A model generated the notes under the pieces. That model searched no databases. It had not been told where the DNA came from and was given only the letters and a program-made list of their open reading frames with translations. Positions 1 through 12,400 of a stretch of 64,000 nucleotides of DNA are shown here, piece after piece. The position numbers and the translations under genes were made by a program. This DNA comes from Serilophus lunatus. Its lineage: Eukaryota; Chordata; Aves; Passeriformes; Eurylaimidae. The stretch spans positions 1 to 64,000 of the forward strand of contig VXBA01000135.1 in assembly GCA_013399895.1 (NCBI GenBank), in the 5' to 3' direction. Every line of letters begins with the position of its first letter. Positions within the stretch are counted from its first letter, which is position 1.

Positions 1-2567
1 TATATATATTTATATAAAAATATAACAAGAATTACTTTATAGCCTATAAACAGAAGCTTGTAATCTGCCTTCCACTTTCTGGTCCCTGCAGGAACTGGTA
101 GTTGTTATGAAAAAAAATAAATTAAATTCAAAAGCCCACTTGTCATGAGATTGAAGTGCTCTTTCTTTCTGGGCAATACGGGAATGGCAGGGAATTACGG
201 TAATGGCAAGGACATTGCCTGCCACAGCAGCAGAGCAGGAAAGTTCCTGCTGCTCCTTCCCAGTGTGGAGCTGAGCACTGAAGTGGGCAGGGAGCCCTCC
301 AGGGAGCCCGGAGTGAAGCCCCTCGCAGGCACTGGATACAGGGAACCAGCACAACTGAGCTGCCAAGACACCAGTGGGGAAAGAAAGGGAGAAAAGCAGT
401 GGATTTCCAGGCACAGAGTCCCATCCCTGCGTGGAGAGAGGAGCCTGCTGCGCTGAGAATCTCCTTCCCAGGTGCTCAGAGGAGCTGTGCTGCCTGCTGG
501 AGACTGAGGAGGTGAGTGTGGGGCAGGCACAGGAGCCTGGGATCTGCTCTTCCCAACACCATCTCTCCCCACAGGCTGAGCATTATTTGGGTTTGAGCAT
601 GAAAACCTCTGTCAGTCCTTTCTGCTGCATCTCCTTGATTTACTGGGAAGTTTTTCTTCATGTGCTTAAAAGTCAAGTTGATAATTTCTTAATTTTCTAA
701 TCCACTATCAACCCTAAAATGACCACAATGATCACAGTCATGCTGGCTAGAGATGCTCAGTGCTGCAGCCACTTTTTATTGATGTGCTCAGTAAAACCTG
801 TCCCTTCTTTCCTTGGAATTATTTCTCAACTTGTTCCACCTCATGGGAAAGAAAATAAAAGGTCCAATTTCATGTCAGTGCACTAAAGGCAAATTCCCAC
901 AGTGCAGTACCTTTCCCCCTCCCCTCCCCCATCCTCCCTGCCTGTGAACTGGGAATTTCAGGGCTTGAGTTTTAATTGTCTTTGCCTGCAGGAAAGTTCA
1001 GCTTTGAGGCTCCAAAATGTGAGAGGTTTGCTGCTCAGTGTTTGTGCAAAGTGAGACCTGAAGGGCTCATCTCACAGACCCAATATCAGGACACTTTGGG
1101 AGCCTTCCCTCCTCTCAGATATTACAGGGGTGCCCTTAGTGGTGGGTTTTGGGATGAATATTTTGGATGGGAATATCGTATCCACATCCAGGTGTTGTGC
1201 AAGGCTTTGCAGCCCACACTTGTAGCTCCCACTCCGTGCCCTCCGTGTTGCTTCCCCAGCTTCTCCTCACTTTTCCATCTGATGTACCTTTTCTCCATAT
1301 TTAGTCAGCCAAGGCTGAGCTTGGCTTCCAGATACTCTGAAATGTTGTGTCACTCACTAGAAACTTGTTCCTTGCAACATCTTCTGCTTGGCAGGAATTG
1401 CTTCTCCCTATAGATTTTTCGGAACAGGCAACTCAGCTGGACTGACAAGTTCAGTGGGTAAAGGAGTCGCTTAATAAAGAAACCTGAGACTAAATTCTGG
1501 GCTTCTAAATCTGCTGCACGGTTTGTGTCCTCCTGAATTGGGTCCTGCAGGATCCTCTCTCTCCTAGAACTGGTCTCTGCAGGTGCAGTGATAATTAGGA
1601 TTGATGCCTATCCCTAAAAAGGAGGGAAAATTCAGGTGAGAGGATCCACGTGGATCTCTAAGTTGCTGTTGAACAATACTGGGCTGGAAAAGGTTGGTTC
1701 CACTGGCTGGAGGCAGCCTGAGGAAGGCTCCCTAAAATAGCCTCCTGCTCTATTCTTATATGGGAACCATCACAGCCAGTGTTGCTTCTGGGAATCACAT
1801 TGTTCGTGTTTTTATCTTCTCCAGGGAGGTGAAATCTGCAAAGAGCACAAGAGAATTCACCGTGTCCACAGCAAACTTCACTCCTCCCTCCAGGGCAAGC
1901 CAGAAGCTGCTGTAAATGAAGTTTAATTCACAGCCCAGGACCTCAATTAACAATTTCTCCACACACAAAGAAGCTTTGGAGGGGAGTCCAGCCCCTGAAG
2001 ATGGGGAGTGACCAGTATCCCAAATGAAACTGCAGAGCAGACACAGCATCAATCTCCACCCAGTCAGGTTTCCAAGCCAATTCTAAGGCAGAATCAGGAC
2101 TAGCACAAGGTAACTTAAAGCATCAGTGATTTCCTCTCGGGAGAAACTTCAATTTGAGACCTTTTGGAATATTTCTGTTACTGAAATACTGAATTTCCCT
2201 CAAAAGACAAAAATGATTTTAACCCACAGCTCCAAGATTTCTCATCACAGAATTCTGGAAAGGAGGATAAATAGCCTCAGTTCTGTGTAGCTTCACTTCT
2301 GGTCCCCAAGAAAAATGCAGAAGGAGCTACATTTGACTCGGGACTGGTGGGTACTAACTGTGCTATCCCAGTGAAAACTTAGGAACAAAGGTGGCCTTTC
2401 TAATATGTCTCTGGATTTTTCTCATTGTTCCTGGTGCTGCACTTCTAAGATGTTCTTAAAAACTCTTTTCCCCAGCAAAGCCAAGCAAATGTTGCCTGCA
2501 GGAGCCTGTGAGAACTGATTTCCTCCCTGTTTCTACCTGGAAAGGGGGTGAAGCCCAGCAGCCTCAC
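1..2567. other. 5' flank of ADRA1A, no gene recognised
   Basis: This flank holds only short open frames, none resembling a known protein, and no clear CR1 copy. The first ~26 bases are an A/T-only tract. The ADRA1A promoter and any untranslated first exon should lie here or further upstream, but I cannot place a transcription start from sequence alone. A TATA-like ATAAATA near 2266 is too weak to call a promoter. Confidence 0.5.
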
Positions 2568-2654
2568 ATGGACACTGTCAGCCCCTCACCATGTCTCTCC
2601 TCCCTGGAAACTCCTCCAACTGCTCCAACTGCACCCACTCCGTGGAGCCTGTGA
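2568..2654 (+). promoter_or_regulatory. Upstream ORF overlapping the ADRA1A start codon
   Basis: An ATG at 2568 opens a 28-codon frame that ends at TGA 2652-2654. It is in the +2 frame relative to the receptor ATG at 2591 and overlaps the first 64 bases of the receptor CDS. Its context is weak (C at -3, G at +4), so leaky scanning would be expected. If the mature 5'UTR contains it, it could lower receptor translation. This is inference: no transcript start is visible and I do not know whether it is conserved. Confidence 0.4.
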
Positions 2655-3470
2655 ACATTTCCAAGGCCATTTTTCTCGGTGTGGTCCTGGGGGGGCTGAT
2701 TGTTTTTGGGGTTTTGGGGAATATCCTGGTTATCCTCTCCGTGGCCTGCCACAGACACCTGCAGAGTGTTACCCACTATTACATCATCAACCTGGCCGTA
2801 GCTGACCTCCTGCTGACTTCCACCGTCCTGCCCTTCTCAGCCACTATGGAGATTTTGGGCTACTGGGCCTTTGGGAGGATCTTCTGCAACATCTGGGCAG
2901 CTGTTGACGTGCTTTGCTGCACCGCTTCCATTATGAGCCTCTGCATCATCTCCATCGACAGGTATATCGGGGTGAGCTACCCCCTGAGATACCCCAGCAT
3001 AGTGACAGAGAAGAGGGGCCTCCTGGCACTCCTGTGCGTGTGGGCACTGTCCCTGGTGATCTCCATCGGGCCCCTCTTTGGCTGGAAGGAACCAGCCCCC
3101 GAGGATGAGACCATCTGCCAAATCACCGAGGAGCCCGGCTACGTGCTCTTCTCAGCCCTGGGCTCCTTCTACCTCCCCCTCACCATCATCCTGGTCATGT
3201 ACTGCCGGGTCTACGTGGTGGCCAAAAGGGAAAACAAAGGCCTGAGCTCTGGCCTGAAGACAGAGAAGTCTCATTCCGAGGAGGTGACCCTACGGATCCA
3301 CCGCAAAAACGCGCCCGGCGGCGGCTCCGCGCCCAACCCCAAGAGCAAACACCACTTCTCGGTGCGTCTCCTCAAGTTCTCCAGGGAAAAGAAGGCTGCC
3401 AAGACCCTGGGAATCGTTGTGGGATGCTTCGTTCTCTGCTGGCTCCCGTTTTTTGTGGTGATGCCCCTGG
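2591..3470 (+). CDS. ADRA1A: ADRA1A coding exon 1 (TM1-TM6)
   Basis: This exon gives 293 codons plus the first base of Gly294. It covers the N-terminal tail, TM1 to TM6 and the third intracellular loop. The donor at 3471 reads GTGAGT, and reading through it meets a stop after one codon. The third loop (about residues 215-260) keeps the basic RIHRKN and FSREKKAAKT segments. Its middle, residues 241-250, is a Gly/Pro/Ala stretch encoded by GC-rich DNA and differs from the human sequence I recall. Any 5'UTR boundary upstream of 2591 is unknown. Confidence 0.97.
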
Positions 3471-6400
3471 GTGAGTAAAGCAAAGCCCTGAATTTCTGGC
3501 AGCGGCGGCCCCGGAGTTGGGGGGCGGGCTGTGGTTGTGCCTGGGTGAGATAACGCTGGTCAGAAAAGCTCTGAGGGAACAATTTCCTATTGCAAAGCTG
3601 TCAAGAACAAAACATTCCCCATCACAGAGCAGTGAGCGTAAAAACAAAATGAAAGGCTCAGGCAAAACAAAACGTCTCTGGTGACGAGAAGCGAAATTCT
3701 GAAAGTCAGGGGAAGGATTTAGGGCTTTTTCCATAGAGAACCAGGACAGATATTTCTGACCAACTCTGCAATAGGAACAATAACATTAGGGGGTTGTGTG
3801 TTTATATCTATGTTTGCAGCCAGTTCTTCAGGTGACTTAAAGATGTAAAAAGTCAAGCTATAAATGAATTCAGGGTCAAAGTAGCTGTTCACAGGCATGG
3901 GGCCAGATCTCCTGGAGTGCTCAGCACTGAGGATTCCCACCATAAGGGAAAAATCAGCTTCCTATTATCAGGAAATTCGCACTGTGAGATATCACACTCT
4001 TGATGAAACTAATAGTTTTTTCCAATTTATCATATGGCCAGTCAAAAGGCAGCGGTGAGGATCCTTCCAACTAATTTTATACCTCTCTGGTTTGCATCTC
4101 GCCTGGAAACCCTCTGAGCCCACTGGCCAAACACTGGCTCAACCAGCTGAATATGAATATTTATTCACCAGTTGTCTTTCTAAAGGGGAGAAAAGCTGGG
4201 GATTTGTTCTGCTGTGTTGGAATATAAAGAAGTAATTGGAATTTTAATTAAACCTTGCTCGGTTACCTTTGATGCAGTTTGAGGATTTAAAAGCAGAATA
4301 CTAATTTCACACCTATGTCTGAGGGGGATGCATGTGGCTCAGCAGGCTGAGTTTGGCTCTGCCACAGCTGTGCTGAACAGTGGGGTTTGAAAGGTGGAAC
4401 TTAAAATCTGTGACTTGCTCAACTCGGGAGTTTTCTTATGGAAAAGGTTTATGCTGTACAGGAAATGTAAAGCGTGGTTCTATCGAAGTTTTAGCTGGAA
4501 ACCAAACAATGTGGGCAATTAAAAAAGAAAGAAAAAAACATTAGCTAAATATGAAAACAAAGATTTGGAGATTTTCATTTCCTTATTTTTGTTTGTTGGT
4601 TTTTGGGGGTATTTTGGGTTTTTTTCTACTTATTTCAACCCCACAAACACCTGTTCTTTTCCAATTAACCTCCACTGGCTTTACCAAGCCCACCAGGTTG
4701 CTTCCCAAAAACCTGTTGTAAATGTCACCACATGAACAAAACCCCCACAACAATTCAGATTCTTTTTTTCTCTTGGTCAATACTGGGAACAACTGGAGTA
4801 AGAGCTGTAGATGTTTCCTGGCTCGTGCTCTCCAGGATGTCAGCACGTTGGAATGCTGGTTGCCAAGATGACTGAAACATACCCAAAAAGGCTTTGGGAG
4901 AACACATTAAACACACTTTTCATCTGCAAATCTGGTTGCCCACACAGAGCTGTTGTTAATTAATTTGCTTTGGATTTAAGAAATTTTCTGGGCTCAAGAG
5001 TGGCTTTGTATCTTTCTTTGATCCCTTGTAAGGAAACTCTGGTGCTTCATTTCCCTGTCGTTGTGGGGTTACTGTGTTATTTTTAAAGCATAAAAATGAG
5101 CTTTCAAAACCCATTTGCTGCCTTTAAAGACAAAAAAAACCCCCTATTAAACAGGTTTTTAGAGGCACTAAAAAAAACTCACAAAAACTAAGGACACACA
5201 GAACACTTTCAAAGAGCCAATAACTGCCTTCAGATCTGTCCTGCAGACAGGTGAGGGTGGACATAGGGAGGCAAAGAGATTCCAACCAGGATCACAGGGC
5301 AGGGATCAGAACTTTTCAGCTCTACAAGAAGAACTTTGTTGTGCTCAAGGACCAGCTCTGCAGCTTCGTGGCCATGGGACAAACCTAGAAATGGTCCCAT
5401 CAACCAGCTCTGGAGGGATTTAACAGTGTAGATGCTACTCAGGGACATGCTTTAGTGCTGGGGGAATGGTTGGGCTCAATAATCCAAGAGGACTTTTCCA
5501 ACCTAAAAGACCATAATTCTATGACTCCATCAGCCAGACCACTCTCAAGGAAGGTTGTCCATGATTCAGACACAGCACAAGTGACTGTAATTTCAGTGCC
5601 CATAAGGAGACATTTTTAAACTGCCACACAAACCTCTCCAGACAACTGGCAGCTGCTTACCATCCTATGCAGCACAACTCCCCCAAACCTAAGTTTATTT
5701 TACTGTGACCTACAGCATCCTCAAGGTCTCCACATCAACAAACACCAACTCCACCAGCCAAGAATTGCATCAAAACCAGAAACACCAGGTTTATTAAAGT
5801 ATGTAACAAAGAGGGGGTAGAAAATTTTGAGGTGTTGTTATGAGTGACAGAAATATCAAGAAAAGCACAATATCCACGTTGGCAGGGGCTGCTGAAAACA
5901 GCTGGAGAAACCTGAGTGTCCCTTCCATAAGACAGTATCTGAATTGGAATTGGTGTGTGAAGGTGCCAGCTGCAATTTGTGTGAGGAATGGCTTGCTTTC
6001 CTTCTTGGATGGAGGTTCATTCCAAAGTGTCTGTGCAAAGGCTTTCACTCCAAAAGTCCTTCTCCTCACTTGGCTTGATGTTTGTGGAATAAGCCAAAGA
6101 ATGATAATCCTGATGCATGAAAGTGAGTGAGGTGAAGAGTTGATTTTTCTCTTTATGCTGGAGCATGAATCCACTCTTCACAGAACTCCTGTGATAAACA
6201 AGTCTGAGAGATGGACAGATAGAAAGACTCAGAGCTAGAAGAGTCCACAAATCAGTGAATTCCCCCAGTGATGGCAACAGTTTTTAAGTGATGCTGGGGA
6301 TGAAGTTCCAACTGCCAGAACAGGCCTTGTGCTGTAACTGGAAGACACTTAGGGGTTGCTCTGGGAATTTTTCAAAAGGTTTCTTTTCAGCACCATAGAA

Positions 6401-9400
6401 GACAGTGCTCAGAGGTTGTTCATGCACACAACTGATGGAAAAAAAAAGAAAAAAGGGTTGGGTTATTGCAAAAATGGTCCTAATTGGGCTTGATGGTTTA
6501 TCTTCACGAACCCTCAGAAGAGAGCAAGCTGAGAGCTTTGCTTGTGGTCCATTTTCTGTGCCAAACTGCCTTAACTCTGGATGGAGATGTTGCTTTCAGA
6601 AGCAGAAAGGAGAAAAAAAAAACGAAAGTTTGAGCCATGATGTCACAAGGGAAAAATTCAGACTCTTCAGCTGGGCAGGGGAGTGGAAGGCTTTTAGTGT
6701 TTGTCAATCATTCTCATGATGAAGAGAGAGGAAAGAGGATACACTGGAGGGTATTTATATTTGTAGTAGAGTAGTAAATTAGTCTTGTGAACTCACACAA
6801 ACACTGTCAGGGGAATCCTCTAATCCTGCCTATGGGCCTGTCTGCAGCTGGTTCCTAATTACTGTTTTGTGGTAGATTTTTATCTGGACTCCAAGAAAAT
6901 GGCCCTACTTTCACTAGAGACAAACCAGAAAAATATAATGCATCCTTCTGTCCCTGCCACTGACACCAGGTGACCTCTCAGGAGGCCACAGGGCATAGAG
7001 GAGAAACACACACCAAGATTCCCCACACCAACATTTCAGTTCTCTCTCAGCAACTAAGAGAAAGAAAGAAAGAAAAGCAAAAGAAAAAAAAAAAAAGGAA
7101 TTAAAGCAGCTGATTGACTGGAGCACAGCTCAGGGAGAGGAAGGATGCTCACACTCCTTGAGTTGCAGAGCACAAGTGAGTGTGTGACAACTTCAGCCAT
7201 GAAGGAAAACAGCCAAAATATTTCCATGGCAAGGTTTTTTTGGGTTTGTTTTTTTCCTTTTTGCTAATCACAAGGGATATTTTTCACAGTGACAGACTGC
7301 AAAGGCTTTGTTGCTCTAGGTTGATAACTCAGCTCCACCAAAGCCAATGGCAAAGCTCCCACTGACATCCCTGTGGCCAACATTTCTCCAGTTACCAACC
7401 CCTGAAATGTTGGGTCCCACTGACTCATAACACAGCAAAGCACGGGAGGAACTGATATTCAAATAAAAAATTGCTATTTACTCTGAGAACACAGAGGGGA
7501 GGAGGAGTCAGCTGTGCTCTGTTCCATGAGTCACTTCCAGGGCTCCCCTGCTACCTGCCAGAGACTTGTCCTGTCTCAGAACGTTCCTCTTCGTGTAGTC
7601 ACCACTCTCAGGTCACTGGAGTAAATGAACCAAAAATGTCATTTTTTCCCTGGCTCCCAAATGTCATGGCACCATTTAGGGTTTGGTAGTGATGGGAAGG
7701 ACACAATGAGTGATTCTCCCACTTCCCCCCAGCAAATGCCAGGAGTTGTGTGTGATTTGGATAAAGGGAGAGACACTCAGCATTGTAGGTTTTTAAAACA
7801 ATGACCATAATTAATCATGAGATTAAACAATGGCTGGACAGTTGCCTCTTCTTCAAGGTGTATGGAACAAGTTTCCTACAGAGCAGGAGGAACTGGGCAG
7901 TTCAGGGGCCATGAGGAATTATCTCCTCATGGAGATAATTCCTGCAATTCTAACCCCAAGGATTCCAAAATCACGACTGACAATCACATGCTCATGAGAC
8001 AGGCTGAGACAGACTCAGCTTTTCAAACTATTCTCTGGGTTGTTTGGGGTTCTTTTTTTTTTCAATTTTTAAAGGAAAATCAAGAATCTGTTGAAAGCAA
8101 ATGACTTCAAGAGCAAGGGCTTGGGGACAAATATCAAATATCTGAAAAATGTGAGTAACAGGACCCAGAGCCATTCCACTGCAGTAGCAGGAGGGAGGCT
8201 GGAATTTGAGAGACAACTCAATTGCTTTGTAAAACAATGGGATTATTTGGGTTTACATGGGTAACAAAACCTCACTCTACCTTCCCGTGGGTTTTTTTAA
8301 TTGGCTTTCTAAATCTGCAGCTGCCCACAGCGAATCTGGAAATAGTTGCTTGCTGAGATGTTTTGCCAGAAATACCATCCATGGTAAGTGGGTACAATAT
8401 GAAACAGAGCATAAATTAGGTTTGAAAAAAATACAAATAATCAGAGCAGTGTTCCCAGACTGTCCCATTCCTGCTGCCTGACCTTTCCACCTCTCACCTG
8501 CGTCCTCCTGATGCTGCAGAGATCTGAATTTGGGTTTTTGTGAAGCAAAACAGACTCGCTGCTCCTTCTACATCTGTTTGTTGTGGGTCAGGGATAGCTG
8601 GGCACAAAGTCCCTCTCATTTTCCCCCTGGAAAAGCCACGGTATTCCAGGCCCTGGCCAGGCACTTCCAGCTGCAGGCTTTGACCCTCTACAAACCACAG
8701 TTGTGCATTTGTGGTGAGAATTGGATTGTACAGAATTGCACAGAACCCAGAATCATTTCCCACTGCCCAAGGGTTCTTTCATCCCATTTTTTGTCCCATA
8801 GAAAATACTTTCCATAAGGGAGCAGTGAGAGCATATGGGACGTGCTGGGACAGCACGTGTGTACAGAGTGCACATGTACACATATATAAATATAAATCCA
8901 CAAATATACAAGTACACTTCCAGAGGGTGCCTTGTTTTGACCTGAGATGCTCCACAGAACACTCATCTTATGGAATAAAGTCCAGAGCTAACACTGAGCT
9001 TGGGAACACAGAATGGAGCACATTTATCCATGTTTGGGGAGCACATGGCCATGAGAGAGCCAGGGAGGCCCTGGCACAGAGTTAATTCCTTTTGGGATAT
9101 CACTGCTCCTCTGGGTTTCATCCTCTGCATCTTTAGGGCTCTGGAATAACTCCTGCCCTCTGCCTTGGCCTCTTCAGGGCAGATCCCAGGACCTGAGGTT
9201 TAAGCTTTGCTTTCCTATAAACCAGGTCATTGTCCCTGTTCCCAGCCTGCTGTGAATACAGAGATGTTTCCTACACATCACAGACGCTGGGGTTTATGTT
9301 TCACTCCTGTGCAAGAGTCGAGATTCATCCTGGAGTAAAAGAAAGTTCCAGGGAGACCTGAGAATCCCTTCCAGGGCCTGAAGGGGCTCCAAGAGCTGGA

Positions 9401-12400
9401 GAGGGACTTTAACGAGGGCTGGAGGGACAGGACCCAGGGAATGGCTTCCCACTGCCAGAGGACAGGAGAGATGGGATACTGGGAAGGGATTCTTCGCTGG
9501 GAGGGCAGTGAGGGCTGGGATGGGATTCCCAGAGAAGCTGTGGCTGCCCCATCCCTGGGAGTGTCCAAGGCCAGGCTGGAGCTCTGGGATGGTGGGTGGT
9601 GTCCCTGCCCAGGGCAGGGAGTGGGATGGGATGAGCTTTAAGGTCCAATCCAACCCCAACCATCCTGGAATTCCACATGGACACAGCCCTGCTCTCCCCC
9701 AGGCACTGATGCAGCATCACCCCCTCCTGCCTCCGCTGTGCTCTGACTCAATCACCAGATATGAGCCACACAACATAAAAAGAGGGGGGATAAAAGGAAC
9801 AAACCTAAACAGAGCCACAAGATTCAGCAGCAGAGATGGGGTTTAACACCACTAAGGGTTCGTGGGTCACAAAAATGCACGGGATCTCCTTCCCATGGTG
9901 CTGACAGGGATGGAACAGAGAAAACAAATGGCACAAGTTTCTGGAGCCTGGCACCTTCCAAACCCCCTTTTCTGTCCCTCAGTGGAAACACACGACACCA
10001 GGGCTGGTTTTTGAACAACCCATAATCAGGCAGCTCTGTAACTTGTGACAAATGACAAAGTCAAATTACATCTTCGTGGGGAAATTGGCACTTACTCAGC
10101 AGGAGGTGTGTGGAGAACTTCTCTCTCTGAGTGAGGAAAGTTGGAGTTGACAAACAGAGAAACAAACAACGAGGGAAGAAAACGCAATCCTGACATTTTC
10201 AGGGCTGAGTGATGAAACACTTAATGGCAAAAGATCTCGGGAGGCTAATAGGACATTTTATTTTATTTAATATTATAAGAAGCAATTGAATTGTGCTACT
10301 GACACTTGAGTGTCCTCAACCTTTTGAAAACAAAGCAGGAATTCCAGCATCATTTACTCAATTTACGATTCAAAATGCATTAAAAGACCAGGTGAAGGTT
10401 TTCTCTACTTTTCCTCCAGCACAAACTGTGGGGAGAGGATCTAAGGTGAAACCTCTAAACTTCAATCAGTTTTGCCACTATTTACCATTCCATTCCTGAC
10501 ACTGTAAAAAGGAAGATATTAAGGGCTGTGAATTGGATAGAAAATTAGTTTTCAGGAAGACTTTTCACTTCTGCACTGCTAGAGGACACCTGGCTGGCAG
10601 CACTCCACTAATCTGTGATCACACCCAGCCCAGAGTGAGGGGATTGGAAAAGCTTGCTCTGGGAAGGAGGTGCTGCAGTAATTCTGTTTTCTCAGCCCTG
10701 GCTGCTGGTAGGAAAGTGTCCAAAACTGAGCTGACATGAACTGGAAGTCACCAAGTGGTCAAGGATGGCATGGACATGGCCCCTGAACTGCCCAGTTCCT
10801 CCTGCTCTGTAGGAAACTTGTTCCATACACCTTGAAGAAGAGGCAACTGTCCAGCCATTGTTTAATCTCATGATTAATTATGGTCATTGTTTTAAAAATC
10901 TACAATGCCTTTGTTTTATTCCTCCTTTGAACTCATCTGACCTGAGCTGCCAGCTCCTGTCCATTCCAATGCCTCAGCACTGAATAAATCACTTTATCAC
11001 CACTTTAGCAGCTGTTGGAAAATGCCCATTGCTCACCAGGCCCACCAGCCAGTGATGTTAATGAAAACAATCAGTTCACTGCAATTTTATTCAATTTTTC
11101 CACAGTATCACTGAATATTAAAGGTTGGAAGAAAGGAACACGCTCTTAGTTAGGAGAAGCACCTTTCCCAAGGACTTGGAGAATATTATATTTTTCCCCT
11201 TTTCCCAGATACTCAAGTAGCCAACAGAAAAGATCTGGGGAACTTTCTGAGCCACAGAGGTAACTGTGTGTCTGCAATAGAAGGATGTTGCTTTTTGTGG
11301 CTCAAAACAATCAACAGGAAAACTGGAGAGGGATTTCTTGCAAGGGCTGGCACTGATGGGAGAGGAGGGAATGGCTTTGAGCTGGAGGAGGGTAGACTTA
11401 GACTAGAAATTCTAGTGTTCAATTGGGGTGAAATTCTTCCCTGAGAGGGTGGGGAGGGGCTGAGCTGTAATTCCCAGAGAAGCTGTGGCTGCCCCATCCC
11501 TGGAAGTGTCCAAGGTCAGGTTGGAGCCCCCTGGGACAGTGGGAGGTGTCCCTGCCCAGGGCAGGGGGTGGGATGGGATGGGATGGGATTGAAGGTCCCT
11601 CCCAACCCAAACCACTCCATGAATCCCTAAAAGACAGCCTGTGATGGGATCTACAGAGAGCAAAGTCTCTGCTCTTAAAGCTACTTCATTTTATTTTCTC
11701 TCTGAGTTGTTCCAAGGCAACAAGTCTCTACCCTGATGAACCAAAAAAGGTTACATTAATAAATTAGCATGCAGATCCCACCCCAAAAAAAGAGCAAGGG
11801 ACAGACTCTGACACTGGCTATTTTCTATTTTTAACAGGCTTTGGCACAGCTCTGACATTCCATTTACAGTGAGCCAGGAGTTGCAGCAAACAGGAATTGT
11901 TATTATTTACCCAGTTTTACACTCAGCCTCACACAGCTGATTCCCCAAACCGAGACTTGTTCCATCTTTTGTCTCAGCACAAAATGGGAAAGGGGGGGAA
12001 ATTCTGCATTTAAATGAGGAAACAAACAAAAAATTGAGCGTGATTTGAGCATTTAGAAGCTTTTTTTGTTATTTTTCATCTGCCAACTTTCAGCCAGAAA
12101 GTTCTTTGAGAATGTTATTTAGTTGTTTTTCACTAAAGGAGAAGCATTAATTTGCTGCAAAAAATTCTAGGATATGCCTGCTCAGTCATGTTTAACTCAA
12201 AAGAGCGTTTGCTTTCTTTAGCACAACAGTTTTGGTCTTAGAAACTGGTTGATAATGAACAAAACAGTGAAACTGCTCTACCTGAACCATCACAGAGGCA
12301 GCAAAGCTCATTCCTGGTGCCCAGGTTGTATTTTGGGATGGATCAGAGGCTCAGCTGCTCCACTACAGAGCTCCTGTGGCATGTTCTGCCCTGCCTGGAG

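Noticed and set aside
2548..2805. 85-codon frame beginning GTG, overlapping ADRA1A exon 1
   Set aside because: It needs a non-ATG start and is out of frame with the strongly conserved receptor.
9294..9720. Several overlapping frames of 96-121 codons on both strands
   Set aside because: They lie within a CR1 fragment and recur at other CR1 copies (for example 33.36-33.81 and 51.49-51.83 kb).
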